DNA from: Isoptericola sp042668085
GTDB lineage: Bacteria; Actinomycetota; Actinomycetes; Actinomycetales; Cellulomonadaceae
Assembly: GCF_042668085.1 (NCBI RefSeq)
Contig: NZ_JBHVBO010000002.1
Coordinates: forward strand, 1-64,000
Reading direction: 5' to 3'
DNA length: 64,000 nt
Below are positions 25,612 through 33,568 of the stretch, piece by piece. A program made the translations under genes and the position numbers. Numbering within the stretch: the first letter of the stretch is position 1; every line of letters starts with the position of its first letter. The notes under the pieces were generated by a model. It was given only the letters and a program-made list of their open reading frames with translations. It ran no database searches and was not told the DNA's origin.

Positions 25612-27323
25612 GCGGTGCCCTCGTCCACGAGCGGCTCGACGCCGATCGCCACGTGGTCCCCGGGGCGACCCGTGCGCATGACGACGACGTCCGCGCCGTC
25701 GGACAGGGCGGCGGCCCGCGTCGCGAGCTCCTCGACCGTGGCGTCGGGCACGTCGTCGTCGGGCAGCAGGGTGACGATCGCCGCGGGGCCGCCCGCCACC
25801 AGCCGCGCGACGACCGCGCCCGCCGTGGCCGCCGGCCCGCCGTCGACGCGCAGCCCGGCGACCACCGCGCCGACCGCGGCGGGGACGCCCGCGTCCTGCT
25901 CCCGCGGGTCGTCGAGCGTCGCGGCCAGCGCGGACGTGCCGGCCACCAGGTGCACGTCCCCGGGTGCGACGACGCGCACGACCTCCGGCGCGGCGTCCGG
26001 GCCGTCCACGGGCGTCGGGCCGGACGACTCCCCCTGCAGCGCCTCGGGCGCCAGGACGAGCACGTGCGGCGCGCCGGCCCCGAGGGCGGCGGCGGCGAGG
26101 TCGTCGGCGGTGGGCGGGACGTCCAGGTTCAGCACGACGACGGCGCCCCCGCGCGCGAGCTCGGCGGCCAGCGCCGGCGCCGCCGTCGTGACGACCACCG
26201 CCCACCGGTCGGGCGGCACCGCGAGGTGGCGTACGGACACCCGGGACACCGCGCCCCGCGCGGCCCAGCGCCGCGCCACCCCGAGCGCCGCGTCGAGGTC
26301 GGCGGTGTGCACGTGCGCCTGCCACAGCGAGCGGTCGGCGTCGTCGGTGCCGCCCTCGGCCCCGCCGCCCACGACGACGACGGAGCTCCCGACGTCGTCC
26401 AGGTCGGCCCGCAGCGCGTCGGCCACCGCGCCGGGGCTGAAGTCCTCGGCGGACGCGGACCGCTCGAGCACGAACATCAGCTCGACGTCGTCGGTCGCGA
26501 CGCCGCCGTGGTCGTGCTCGTGCCGGCCGGCGTCGAGCACGCCTCCGGTCGCCGCGCCCTCCTCGGGGGACGACGCGCCGTCGCCCTCGGCAGCCCCGGC
26601 GACGGGAGCGGCGTGGCCGCGCAGGTCGATGTCCAGCAGCACGGGGCCGATGCTGCCGTCCGCCTCCGACACACCCTCGACGTCCCGAGCAGAGGCCGCC
26701 CGCTGCGCCGCCGCCAGGGACCGCAGCACCAGCACCAGCCCGCAGGCGCCGGCGTCGAGCACGCCCGCGGCCCGCAGGGGTTCCAGCGCGCCCACGCTGC
26801 GCAGCGCCGCCTCCCGCGCGCCGCGGCACGCCGCGTCGGTCGTGGACAGCCGCGCCGGGGCGCCGGGCGGCCCGACCATCCCGCCGGCCTCGACGTGCCG
26901 GGCCGCGGCCGCGGCGGACTCCGCCGCCGTGAGGATGGTGCCGGGCGCGGGGTGCGCGACGGCGTGGCGCGCGGTCCGGGCCGCGACGTCGAGCGCGATG
27001 GCGAGGCTGTCGCCGCGCGTCGCCGCGACCGTGAGACCGCGCCACCACTCGCTGAGGATCACCCCGGAGTTCCCGCGGGCGCCGAGCAGCGCCGCCCGTG
27101 CGGCCAGCCGCAGCAGGCGGGCCCCGCCGGCGTCCGCGGGCGCGGCGCGGACGGCGGCCGCGGCGTCGCGGATCGTGAGGTACATGTTGGTGCCGGTGTC
27201 GCCGTCGGCCACGGGGAAGACGTTCACGCGGTCGATCTCGGCGCGGGCCTCGGCCAGGGCGCGGGCGGCGGTGCTCACCCAGGCACGGACGACGGCGGCG
27301 TCGAGGAGCTCGGGCTGCTGCAC
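25608..27323 (-). CDS. DAK2-domain protein, FakA/YloV-like
   Basis: 571-aa protein with an N-terminal DAK phosphatase/kinase-like domain: NVFPVADGDTGTNMYLT, GARGNSGVILS and later GVLDAGACGLVLVLRSL. This is the fatty-acid kinase FakA (YloV) architecture, with a DegV-partner-binding C-terminal part. FakA phosphorylates fatty acids bound to FakB; no FakB (DegV) gene is in the window. The middle holds His/Asp/Glu-rich low-complexity sequence. It starts at the GTG at 27323 by homology to family starts. The recG neighbour is usual in actinobacteria (as Rv2974c-Rv2973c). Confidence 0.88.
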   Translation of the reverse strand: MQQPELLDAAVVRAWVSTAARALAEARAEIDRVNVFPVADGDTGTNMYLTIRDAAAAVRAAPADAGGARLLRLAARAALLGARGNSGVILSEWWRGLTVAATRGDSLAIALDVAARTARHAVAHPAPGTILTAAESAAAAARHVEAGGMVGPPGAPARLSTTDAACRGAREAALRSVGALEPLRAAGVLDAGACGLVLVLRSLAAAQRAASARDVEGVSEADGSIGPVLLDIDLRGHAAPVAGAAEGDGASSPEEGAATGGVLDAGRHEHDHGGVATDDVELMFVLERSASAEDFSPGAVADALRADLDDVGSSVVVVGGGAEGGTDDADRSLWQAHVHTADLDAALGVARRWAARGAVSRVSVRHLAVPPDRWAVVVTTAAPALAAELARGGAVVVLNLDVPPTADDLAAAALGAGAPHVLVLAPEALQGESSGPTPVDGPDAAPEVVRVVAPGDVHLVAGTSALAATLDDPREQDAGVPAAVGAVVAGLRVDGGPAATAGAVVARLVAGGPAAIVTLLPDDDVPDATVEELATRAAALSDGADVVVMRTGRPGDHVAIGVEPLVDEGTA

Positions 27324-27353
27324 GCCCCCACGGTAGCGGTGAGACACCACACG

Positions 27354-27383
27354 TTGAGGGGCACTCCCGGGATCGGCTATCCT
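27354..27383 (+). promoter_or_regulatory. Probable rpmB promoter
   Basis: TTGAGG (27354-27359), an 18-bp spacer and TATCCT (27378-27383) form a sigma-70-like promoter about 100 bp before rpmB, in the divergent gap shared with the DAK2 gene. Confidence 0.5.
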
Positions 27384-27480
27384 CGTGTGGTTGCCCGGCC
27401 TGTTCCGGGCTCCCCCAACCACCAAGCTTCACGTCCTGCTGCCCTGGCGCGGGTCGTGTCACGACGATTCAGGAGAGACC

Positions 27481-27672
27481 GTGGCTGCCAACTGCGACGT
27501 CTGCGGCAAGGGCCCGGGCTTCGGGCACAGCATCTCGCACTCCCACATCCGCACGAAGCGCCGCTGGAACCCGAACATCCAGCGCGTCCGTGCCGTGGTC
27601 GCGGGCACCCCCAAGCGTGTGAACGTCTGCACCTCCTGCCTCAAGGCGGGCAAGGTCACGCGCCAGGCCTGA
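27481..27672 (+). CDS. rpmB: 50S ribosomal protein L28
   Basis: 63-aa ribosomal protein, starting at GTG with AGGAG upstream. It has the L28 signature GFGHSISHSHIRTKRRWNPN and a zinc-binding pair of Cys motifs (CDVC at the N-terminus, CTSC near residue 50), i.e. the zinc-replete form. It is transcribed alone, divergent from the DAK2-recG operon, and followed by strong hairpins. Confidence 0.97.
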   Translation: MAANCDVCGKGPGFGHSISHSHIRTKRRWNPNIQRVRAVVAGTPKRVNVCTSCLKAGKVTRQA

Positions 27673-27679
27673 GCCTGCG

Positions 27680-27747
27680 CACCGGGACGCCCCGGTGCAT
27701 CGACGCTTCCACGAGACGCCCGTCGGGATCTTCCCGGCGGGCGTCTC
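27680..27747 (+). terminator. Tandem hairpins after rpmB
   Basis: A first stem CACCGGG/CCCGGTG (27680-27697) is followed by a long one with 16-bp arms and a 3-nt loop (27713-27747; arm 1 GAGACGCCCGTCGGGA, one G-U pair). There is no U tract, as is common in actinobacteria. Position just after a highly expressed gene supports termination. Confidence 0.75.
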
Positions 27748-27821
27748 GTCGTCCCCTCGGACGGGTCGACGACTCCGGGTCGTCCGCGCACGGGTCGCCC
27801 GCGGACACCGGCAAAGAATTC

Positions 27822-27834
27822 GTGAAGGATTCAC
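27822..27834. promoter_or_regulatory. Rex-like inverted repeat before a GNAT gene
   Basis: GTGAAGGATTCAC has the same half-sites as the cyd operators (GTGAA/TTCAC) but a 3-bp instead of 4-bp centre. It lies 46 bp before the acetyltransferase start. It may be a degenerate operator or chance. Confidence 0.35.
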
Positions 27835-27879
27835 CAAACTGCCTTGGCCGGGGTCGTACCCCCGTGGCACTCTGAGCAG

Positions 27880-28398
27880 ATGATCGTGCAGACCGACAGC
27901 GACGTGGAGATCCGGCCCGCCGCGGTGACCGACGCCGGGCGGATCGCCCAGGTGCACCTCACCTCGTGGAAGGGCGCCTACGCCAGCGTGCTGCCGGCCG
28001 AGTACCTCGACTCCCTCGACGCTTCCGAGCGCGCCGCCCAGTGGCAGCAGATCCTCGACGAGGGCACCCGCACCACGCTCGTCGCGGAGGGCGACGGGCG
28101 CCTGCTGGGCTTCGCGAGCTACGGCCCGTCGCGCGACGAGGACGCCGAGGACGGCGACCTCGAGCTCTACGCGATCTACCTCGACCCGGAGTCCTGGGGC
28201 CGGGGCGTGGCCCGTGACCTCATGCGCACCGTCCTCGCGGACGTCCCCGACGGCGTGCCGATGTCGCTGTGGGTGCTCGCGCAGAACGAGCGCGCCCGGC
28301 ACTTCTACCGCCGTCACGGGTTCCAGCCCGACGGCGTCGAGCGCATGGACGACATCGGCGACACCCCCGTGACCGAGGTGCGCTACCGCCGCGGCTGA
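27880..28398 (+). CDS. GNAT-family N-acetyltransferase
   Basis: 172-aa acetyltransferase of the RimI-like group. It begins IRPAAVTDAGRIAQVHLTSWKGAYASVLP, a common opening, and has ELYAIYLDPESWGRGVARDLM as the acetyl-CoA motif (R/QxxGxG/A) and NERARHFYRRHGF near the end. I use the ATG at 27880; an in-frame ATG lies 36 nt upstream. It is monocistronic, between the rpmB hairpins and convergent thiL. Substrate unknown. Confidence 0.88.
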   Translation: MIVQTDSDVEIRPAAVTDAGRIAQVHLTSWKGAYASVLPAEYLDSLDASERAAQWQQILDEGTRTTLVAEGDGRLLGFASYGPSRDEDAEDGDLELYAIYLDPESWGRGVARDLMRTVLADVPDGVPMSLWVLAQNERARHFYRRHGFQPDGVERMDDIGDTPVTEVRYRRG

Positions 28399-28412
28399 CC
28401 GGCTCCGGGGCG

Positions 28413-29432
28413 TCAGCCGCCGAAGTGGTCCCACCCGCCGGGCACGGCGGGCTCCGCGCCGTCCACGGTGACGGTGGCGGGCCCCGGGCGCACGCGCCCC
28501 ACCCGCCGGAAGCCCTCGGGCAGCGCGACGCCCGGTCCGAACGTGGCGAGCAGGCCGTGGTCCTCTCCCCCGGTCAGCGCCCAGCCCAGCGCGGCGTCCT
28601 GCGCCGCCTCCGGCCCGAGCCCCAGGGCCCGGGCGGCGGGCAGCAGGCGCGCGACGTCGGCCGCGAGCGCGGCCGCCTCGACGTCCACCCCGACGCCGCT
28701 CGCGCGGGCCAGCCGGCCCGCGTCGCGCAGCAGGCCGTCCGAGACGTCGAGCATCGCGGTCGCCCCGCACCGCGCGGCCGCCGGGCCGGCGGCGAGCGGC
28801 GCCCGCGGGCGCAGGTAGCCGGCCACGCAGGCCGCGACCCCCGCCTCGTCGACGGCCGTCGCGTCGGCGGCGCTCGCCGCACCGGCGTCGAGCAGCGCGA
28901 GGCCCGCCGCGGACAGCCCCCGGTGACCCGCGTAGGCCAGCACGTCGCCCGGCCGCGCTCCGGCTCGTGTCACGGGCGCGCGCCCCTCGAGGTCGCCGTG
29001 CGCGGTGACCGCCACCACCACGGACTCGCCGCCCGACAGGTCCCCGCCCACGACGCCCGCCCCGACCGGCGCGGACACGTCGGCCAGGCCGCGGGCCAGC
29101 CCCGTCACCCAGTCGACCGGCAGGTCCCCCGGCACCACGAGCGACACGACCAGGGACGTCGGGCGCGCGCCCATCGCCGCGACGTCCGCGAGGTTCGCCG
29201 TCGCCGCCCGCGCCCCGACGTCGTACCCGCCCGACCAGCGCCGGCGGAAGTGCCGGTCCTCGACGAGCACGTCCGTGGTGACGACGAACCGCGCGTCCGG
29301 GGCCGCGACCACCGCCGCGTCGTCCCCCGGGCCGAGCAGGGTCGCCGACGCGGCCGGCAGCAGCGGGAAGATCCGGGCGAGCAGGTCCTCCTCGGACAGG
29401 TCGCGCACGAGGGGGCGGGTGGCGTCGGTCAC
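28413..29432 (-). CDS. thiL: Thiamine-monophosphate kinase
   Basis: Phosphorylates thiamine monophosphate to the active diphosphate, 339 aa, AIR-synthase-like fold. Motifs: LLGPGDDAAVV, TTDVLVEDRHFRRRW, ANLADVAAMGARP and GGDLSGGE (Mg-ATP and substrate Asp residues), plus DVSDGLLRD and GGEDHGLL toward the end. GTG start. It is divergent from the DUF3515 gene 53 nt away, as in other actinobacteria (Rv2977c-Rv2980 region). Confidence 0.96.
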   Translation of the reverse strand: MTDATRPLVRDLSEEDLLARIFPLLPAASATLLGPGDDAAVVAAPDARFVVTTDVLVEDRHFRRRWSGGYDVGARAATANLADVAAMGARPTSLVVSLVVPGDLPVDWVTGLARGLADVSAPVGAGVVGGDLSGGESVVVAVTAHGDLEGRAPVTRAGARPGDVLAYAGHRGLSAAGLALLDAGAASAADATAVDEAGVAACVAGYLRPRAPLAAGPAAARCGATAMLDVSDGLLRDAGRLARASGVGVDVEAAALAADVARLLPAARALGLGPEAAQDAALGWALTGGEDHGLLATFGPGVALPEGFRRVGRVRPGPATVTVDGAEPAVPGGWDHFGG

Positions 29433-29485
29433 GGGGACGACTGTAGGCGGTCGTCGGGCGGGTCCCGGCCGGTAGCGTGGTCGCC

Positions 29486-29977
29486 GTGCCCCGTCGTGCC
29501 CGTGCCCTGATGCCGTCCCGTGCCGCCCGCGCCGTCGCGCTGGGCGTCCTCGTCGTCCCGCTGGCGGCGTGCGCCACCACGATCGGCGCCACGCCCGCGG
29601 AGGACGCCGCGAACCCGGACTGCGCGCCCGTCATGCTCGCGCTGCCCGACGTGCTCGCCGGCGACCTCGACAAGGCGAAGACCAACGCGCAGGCCACCGC
29701 CGCGTGGGGCGAGCCCGGGGCCGCCGTGACCCTGCGCTGCGGCGTCACGCCGCCCGGCCCGTCCCCCGACTGCCAGCGGGTCGAGTCCCCGGGGGGTGCC
29801 GTCGACTGGATCGTCGAGGCCGGCCAGGACGGCACCTGGCGGTTCACCACCTACGGCCGCGAGCCCGCCGTCGAGGTCGTCGTGCCGCCGTCGGTCACCG
29901 AGGACCACTCGACGTCGTTCGTCGGCGACCTCGCCCAGGCCGTGAGCAACGTGCCGCCGACCGCGCAGTGCACCTGA
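29486..29977 (+). CDS. DUF3515 family lipoprotein
   Basis: Secreted lipoprotein of about 163 aa: basic N-terminus, hydrophobic core and lipobox LAAC. The mature part has four Cys (NPDCAPV, LRCGV, PDCQR and the terminal QCT), consistent with disulphides. DUF3515 genes sit beside thiL/ddl across actinobacteria; their function is unknown. The start may be GTG 29477, GTG 29486 or ATG 29510; all keep the signal peptide. Confidence 0.85.
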   Translation: MPRRARALMPSRAARAVALGVLVVPLAACATTIGATPAEDAANPDCAPVMLALPDVLAGDLDKAKTNAQATAAWGEPGAAVTLRCGVTPPGPSPDCQRVESPGGAVDWIVEAGQDGTWRFTTYGREPAVEVVVPPSVTEDHSTSFVGDLAQAVSNVPPTAQCT

Positions 29978-30023
29978 CGACGCTGCCGAGGCGCGTGTCG
30001 GGCGCCCGTGGCACGGTGTCGGG

Positions 30024-30437
30024 ATGGATCAGCGCCTGAGCCTCGTCACCCTCGTCGTCGCGGACCTCGCCGCCACCCGGCGGTTCTACGTGGACGGCCT
30101 GGGCTGGGAACCGCTCGTCGAGGCACCCGGCGAGGTGCTCATGTTCCAGGTGGGGCAGCACGTCGTGCTGTCGATGTGGGACGAGGGGCACGCCACGGAG
30201 GAGATCGGGCCGGTGGTGCGCGGCGGCACGGCGCCGCTGACCCTCGCGCACAACGTCGGCGCGCCGGCCGACGTGGACGCCGTCCTCGAGCACGCGCGCC
30301 GCGCCGGCGCCCCGACCGTCCGCGAGGGCGTGGCACGGGAGTGGGGCGGCTACTCCGGGTACTTCACCGACCCCGACGGGTTCCTGTGGGAGGTGGCGCA
30401 CGCGCCGGGCCCGCTCGGCGGGCTGGTGGTGCCCTGA
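30024..30437 (+). CDS. VOC (glyoxalase-like) domain protein
   Basis: 137-aa vicinal-oxygen-chelate fold protein with the two repeated strands VTLVVADLAATRRFYVDGLGW and the closing YSGYFTDPDGFLWEVAHAP, whose Glu is a usual metal ligand. Small VOC proteins act as dioxygenases, glyoxalases or resistance proteins; nothing here picks one. It is convergent with ddl and may be co-transcribed with the DUF3515 gene (46-nt gap). Confidence 0.85.
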   Translation: MDQRLSLVTLVVADLAATRRFYVDGLGWEPLVEAPGEVLMFQVGQHVVLSMWDEGHATEEIGPVVRGGTAPLTLAHNVGAPADVDAVLEHARRAGAPTVREGVAREWGGYSGYFTDPDGFLWEVAHAPGPLGGLVVP

Positions 30438-30456
30438 CCCGCCGGACCGGGCGCGG

Positions 30457-31638
30457 TCAGCGCAGGCCGGTGGGCCGCTCGAGGGCGAGCTGGATCAGCT
30501 CGTCGACGAGCTCGGGGTAGCTCACGCCCGAGGCCTCCCACATGCGCGGGTACATCGAGAAGGGCGTGAACCCGGGCATCGTGTTGATCTCGTTGACGAT
30601 CACGCGCTGGTCGGGCGTGACGAAGACGTCCACACGCGACAGCCCCTCGGCCTCCACGGCCTCGAACGTGCGCACCGCGACCTCGCGGATCTCGTCGATG
30701 ACGGGCTGCGGCAGCTCGGCCGGGCAGCGCAGGTCGACGTGCGCCTCGTCGAGGTACTTCGCCTCGAAGTCGTAGAACGCGTGGCTGTCGTGGTCGACGA
30801 CGATCTCGCCGGGCAGCGACGCACGCGCCCGCGCGCCGTCGTGCCCGCCGAGCACGGCGCACTCGATCTCGCGCCCCTCGATCCCGGCCTCGACGACCAC
30901 CTTGGGGTCGTGCTCGCGCGCGGCCTCGACGGCGGCGGGCAGGTCGGCCAGGTCGTCCACGCGCGTGATGCCGAGCGACGACCCCGCGCGCGCGGGCTTG
31001 ACGAACAGCGGCAGGCCCAGCGGCTCGACGGCGGCCACGCACGCGTCACGGTCCCGCTCCCAGTCCCGGGGGCGGATCACGACGTACGGGCCGACGGCGA
31101 GGCCCTGACCCGCGAGCACGAGCTTCATGAAGTGCTTGTCCATGCCGACCGCCGACGCGAGCACGCCCGCGCCGACGTAGTGCACGTCCGACAGCTCCAG
31201 CAGGCCCTGGACCGTGCCGTCCTCGCCGAACGGGCCGTGCAGCAGCGGGAAGACGACGTCGACCTCGCCGAGCAGCGCGGGCACCTGGCCCGGCTCCAGC
31301 ACGCGCAGGGTGCGCTCGCCCTGGGTGAGCGACAGCACGACCTCGGCGCCCGAGTCGGCCGTCACCTCCGGCAGGCGCCCGTCGGCGATCTGCCAGCGCT
31401 CCGGGTCGTCGGCGGCGATCACCCAGCGGCCCTCGCGCGTGATGCCCACGGGCACGACGTCGTAGCGGTCGCGGTCGATCGCGCGCAGCACGCCGGCCGC
31501 GGTGGACGCGGAGATGGCGTGCTCGCCCGAGCGGCCGCCGAACAGCACGGCGACACGGGTCTTGCGCGGGGTGCCGTCGCCCGCGATCGGCACGGCGGGA
31601 ACGGGGCTCGTCGAGGGAGCGGTGGTGGCGTCGGACAT
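30457..31638 (-). CDS. ddlA: D-alanine--D-alanine ligase
   Basis: Makes the D-Ala-D-Ala dipeptide for peptidoglycan precursors. ATP-grasp protein of 393 aa with VAVLFGGRSGEHAIS, the omega-loop region HGPFGEDGTVQG, KPARAGSSLGI and the Mg-binding VNEINTMPGFTPFSMYP. An ~30-residue disordered N-terminus precedes the domain. In the conserved actinobacterial order it neighbours gpsA, but here a 13-kb segment intervenes. An acyl-CoA ligase gene lies 43 nt upstream on the same strand. Confidence 0.96.
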   Translation of the reverse strand: MSDATTAPSTSPVPAVPIAGDGTPRKTRVAVLFGGRSGEHAISASTAAGVLRAIDRDRYDVVPVGITREGRWVIAADDPERWQIADGRLPEVTADSGAEVVLSLTQGERTLRVLEPGQVPALLGEVDVVFPLLHGPFGEDGTVQGLLELSDVHYVGAGVLASAVGMDKHFMKLVLAGQGLAVGPYVVIRPRDWERDRDACVAAVEPLGLPLFVKPARAGSSLGITRVDDLADLPAAVEAAREHDPKVVVEAGIEGREIECAVLGGHDGARARASLPGEIVVDHDSHAFYDFEAKYLDEAHVDLRCPAELPQPVIDEIREVAVRTFEAVEAEGLSRVDVFVTPDQRVIVNEINTMPGFTPFSMYPRMWEASGVSYPELVDELIQLALERPTGLR

Positions 31639-31681
31639 CGCCGCCCAACCTACCGGACCCGTCCCCGCCGTCCGGACCGGA

Positions 31682-33334
31682 TCACCGGGCGCGGAGCTCC
31701 TTGCGCAGGATCTTGCCCGCGGCCGACTTCGGCACCGCGTCGACGAACTCCACGACGCGCACCTTCTTGTACGGGGCGACCTGCTCGGCGACGAAGTCCT
31801 GGACGTCCGCGCCCGTCAACGCGCTGCCCTCGGCCCGCACGACGAACGCCTTCGGCACCTCCCCCGACTCGGGGTCGGGCACGCCGATCACGGCCGCGTC
31901 CGCGACCTCGGGGTGCGTGAGCAGCAGCGCCTCCAGCTCGGCGGGCGCCACCTGGTACCCCTTGTGCTTGATCAGCTCCTTGAGACGGTCGACGACGGTG
32001 AACGCGCCGTCGGCGTCGACGGTCACGATGTCGCCGGTGTGCAGGAAGCCGTCCGGCTCGAGGGTGTCGCGGGTGGCCTGCTCGTCGGCAAGGTACCCGA
32101 CCATGACGTTCGGCCCGGCGCACAGCAGCTCGCCCGGCGCGCTGACCCCCTCGCGCGGCTGCGCGATCGGCTCGCCGGTCGCCGGGTCGACGATGCGGGC
32201 GGTCATGTTCGGCACCAGCAGTCCGACGGTGCCCGGCGAGATGTCGGTCCGGTCGACCGGGATGACGTGCGAGACCGGCGACATCTCGGACATCCCGTAG
32301 CCCTGCAGCACCCGCGCGTCCGGCAGCCGCCGGCCCACGGCCTCGGCCAGGTGCTCGTCGAACGGTGCCGCCCCCGACATGAGGATGCGCACGCTGGACA
32401 GGTCGCGGTCGGCGGCCGCGGGGTGCTTGGCGAGCGCGAGCGCGATGGGCGGCGCGACGAACAGCACGGTGGCCCGGTGCTGCTCGACGACGCGCAGGTA
32501 CTCGGCGAGGTCGAACCGTGGCAGCGTGACGAGCGCCGAGCGCTGGTAGATCGCGCCGTTCATCAGCACCGTCATGCCGTAGATGTGGAAGAACGGGAGG
32601 ACCGCGGGGACGACGTCGTCCGGCGCGAGCGGCAGGAACGCCTCCGTCTGCACGACGTTCGCCACGAGGTTGCGGTGCGTGAGCATGACGCCCTTGGGCA
32701 GCCCGGTCGTGCCGGACGAGTAGGGCAGGACGGCGAGGTGGGTGCGGGGGTCGAACGCGACGTCCGGTGCGGCATGCCCGCCCGCGAGGAGCTCGGCGAG
32801 CGACGGGTGGCCGTCCGCGCCGTCGAGCACGACGACGTCGGCGGCGGCCAGCCCGACGGCGTCGGCACCGGCCTCGGCGGCGGGCAGCAGCGCGGAGACC
32901 GTCACGAGCGCCTTCGCCCCGGACGACTCGAGCTGCTTGGCGACCTCACGCCCGGACGCGAGCGCGTTGATCGTCGTCACCGTGACGCCCGCCCGCAGGA
33001 GGCCGTGGAAGACGGCGACGAAGGCGGGCACGTTGGGGCTGTGCAGGGCCACCACGTCCCCGACGCCCAGGCCGCGGGCGGCGAACGCCCCGGCGATCGC
33101 GTCCACGCGGTCGCGCAGCTCGCCGTACGTGGTCGTGGCGCCGCTCGGGCCGTCGACCAGCGCGACCCGGTCGGCGTCGGAGCCGCCGTCGTCGTCGCCG
33201 AGCGACGCGAACAGGAACTCGTAGAGGCTGACGTCGGGGATCTCGACGTCGGGGTGCGGGCTGCGGATGGCGGAACGGTCGGCGACGGTGTCGACGCTCG
33301 TGTCGGCGCTGGCCTCGGGCAACAGGTCGGACAT
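31682..33334 (-). CDS. AMP-dependent acyl-CoA synthetase/ligase, 4CL-like
   Basis: 550-aa adenylate-forming enzyme that activates a carboxylic acid with ATP and CoA. Motifs: LPYSSGTTGLPKGVMLTHRN (P-loop), QGYGMSEMSP, FLHTGDIV, VDRLKELIKHKGYQVAPAE and the catalytic Lys in PKSAAGKILRKEL. It most resembles 4-coumarate:CoA ligases and medium-chain acyl-CoA ligases. ATG at 33334 with GGGA upstream. An acyl-CoA dehydrogenase lies 2.7 kb away. Substrate not predictable. Confidence 0.93.
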   Translation of the reverse strand: MSDLLPEASADTSVDTVADRSAIRSPHPDVEIPDVSLYEFLFASLGDDDGGSDADRVALVDGPSGATTTYGELRDRVDAIAGAFAARGLGVGDVVALHSPNVPAFVAVFHGLLRAGVTVTTINALASGREVAKQLESSGAKALVTVSALLPAAEAGADAVGLAAADVVVLDGADGHPSLAELLAGGHAAPDVAFDPRTHLAVLPYSSGTTGLPKGVMLTHRNLVANVVQTEAFLPLAPDDVVPAVLPFFHIYGMTVLMNGAIYQRSALVTLPRFDLAEYLRVVEQHRATVLFVAPPIALALAKHPAAADRDLSSVRILMSGAAPFDEHLAEAVGRRLPDARVLQGYGMSEMSPVSHVIPVDRTDISPGTVGLLVPNMTARIVDPATGEPIAQPREGVSAPGELLCAGPNVMVGYLADEQATRDTLEPDGFLHTGDIVTVDADGAFTVVDRLKELIKHKGYQVAPAELEALLLTHPEVADAAVIGVPDPESGEVPKAFVVRAEGSALTGADVQDFVAEQVAPYKKVRVVEFVDAVPKSAAGKILRKELRAR

Positions 33335-33427
33335 GGCGGTCCCTTCGTGCGGCACGGTCCTCGTCGACCGTGTGCACGGGAGCGTAGCGCCGGGAACCGA
33401 TGGCGCGGGAGCGTCGTTGGGGCGATC

Positions 33428-33568
33428 GTGGACATCACGAACGACGCGAACGCCGTCGCGGCGCCCGCGGCCGAGGACCAGGCCGCGCCCGCCGACGACC
33501 CCAGTCATAGTCCGGGCTCGCCCCAGCTCCCGACTCCGCTCGACCCTGAGGCGGTGCGCCACCGGTGA
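33428..33568 (+). CDS. Possible 46-aa leader ORF before the CNNM genes
   Basis: A short GTG-started frame (VDITNDANAVAAPAAEDQA...) with strong G/C third positions in its first half. Its TGA overlaps the GTG of the next gene (GTGA), as real pairs do here. It is acidic and Ala/Pro-rich with no domain and no clear ribosome site. It may be a coupled leader peptide or chance. Confidence 0.3.
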   Translation: MDITNDANAVAAPAAEDQAAPADDPSHSPGSPQLPTPLDPEAVRHR

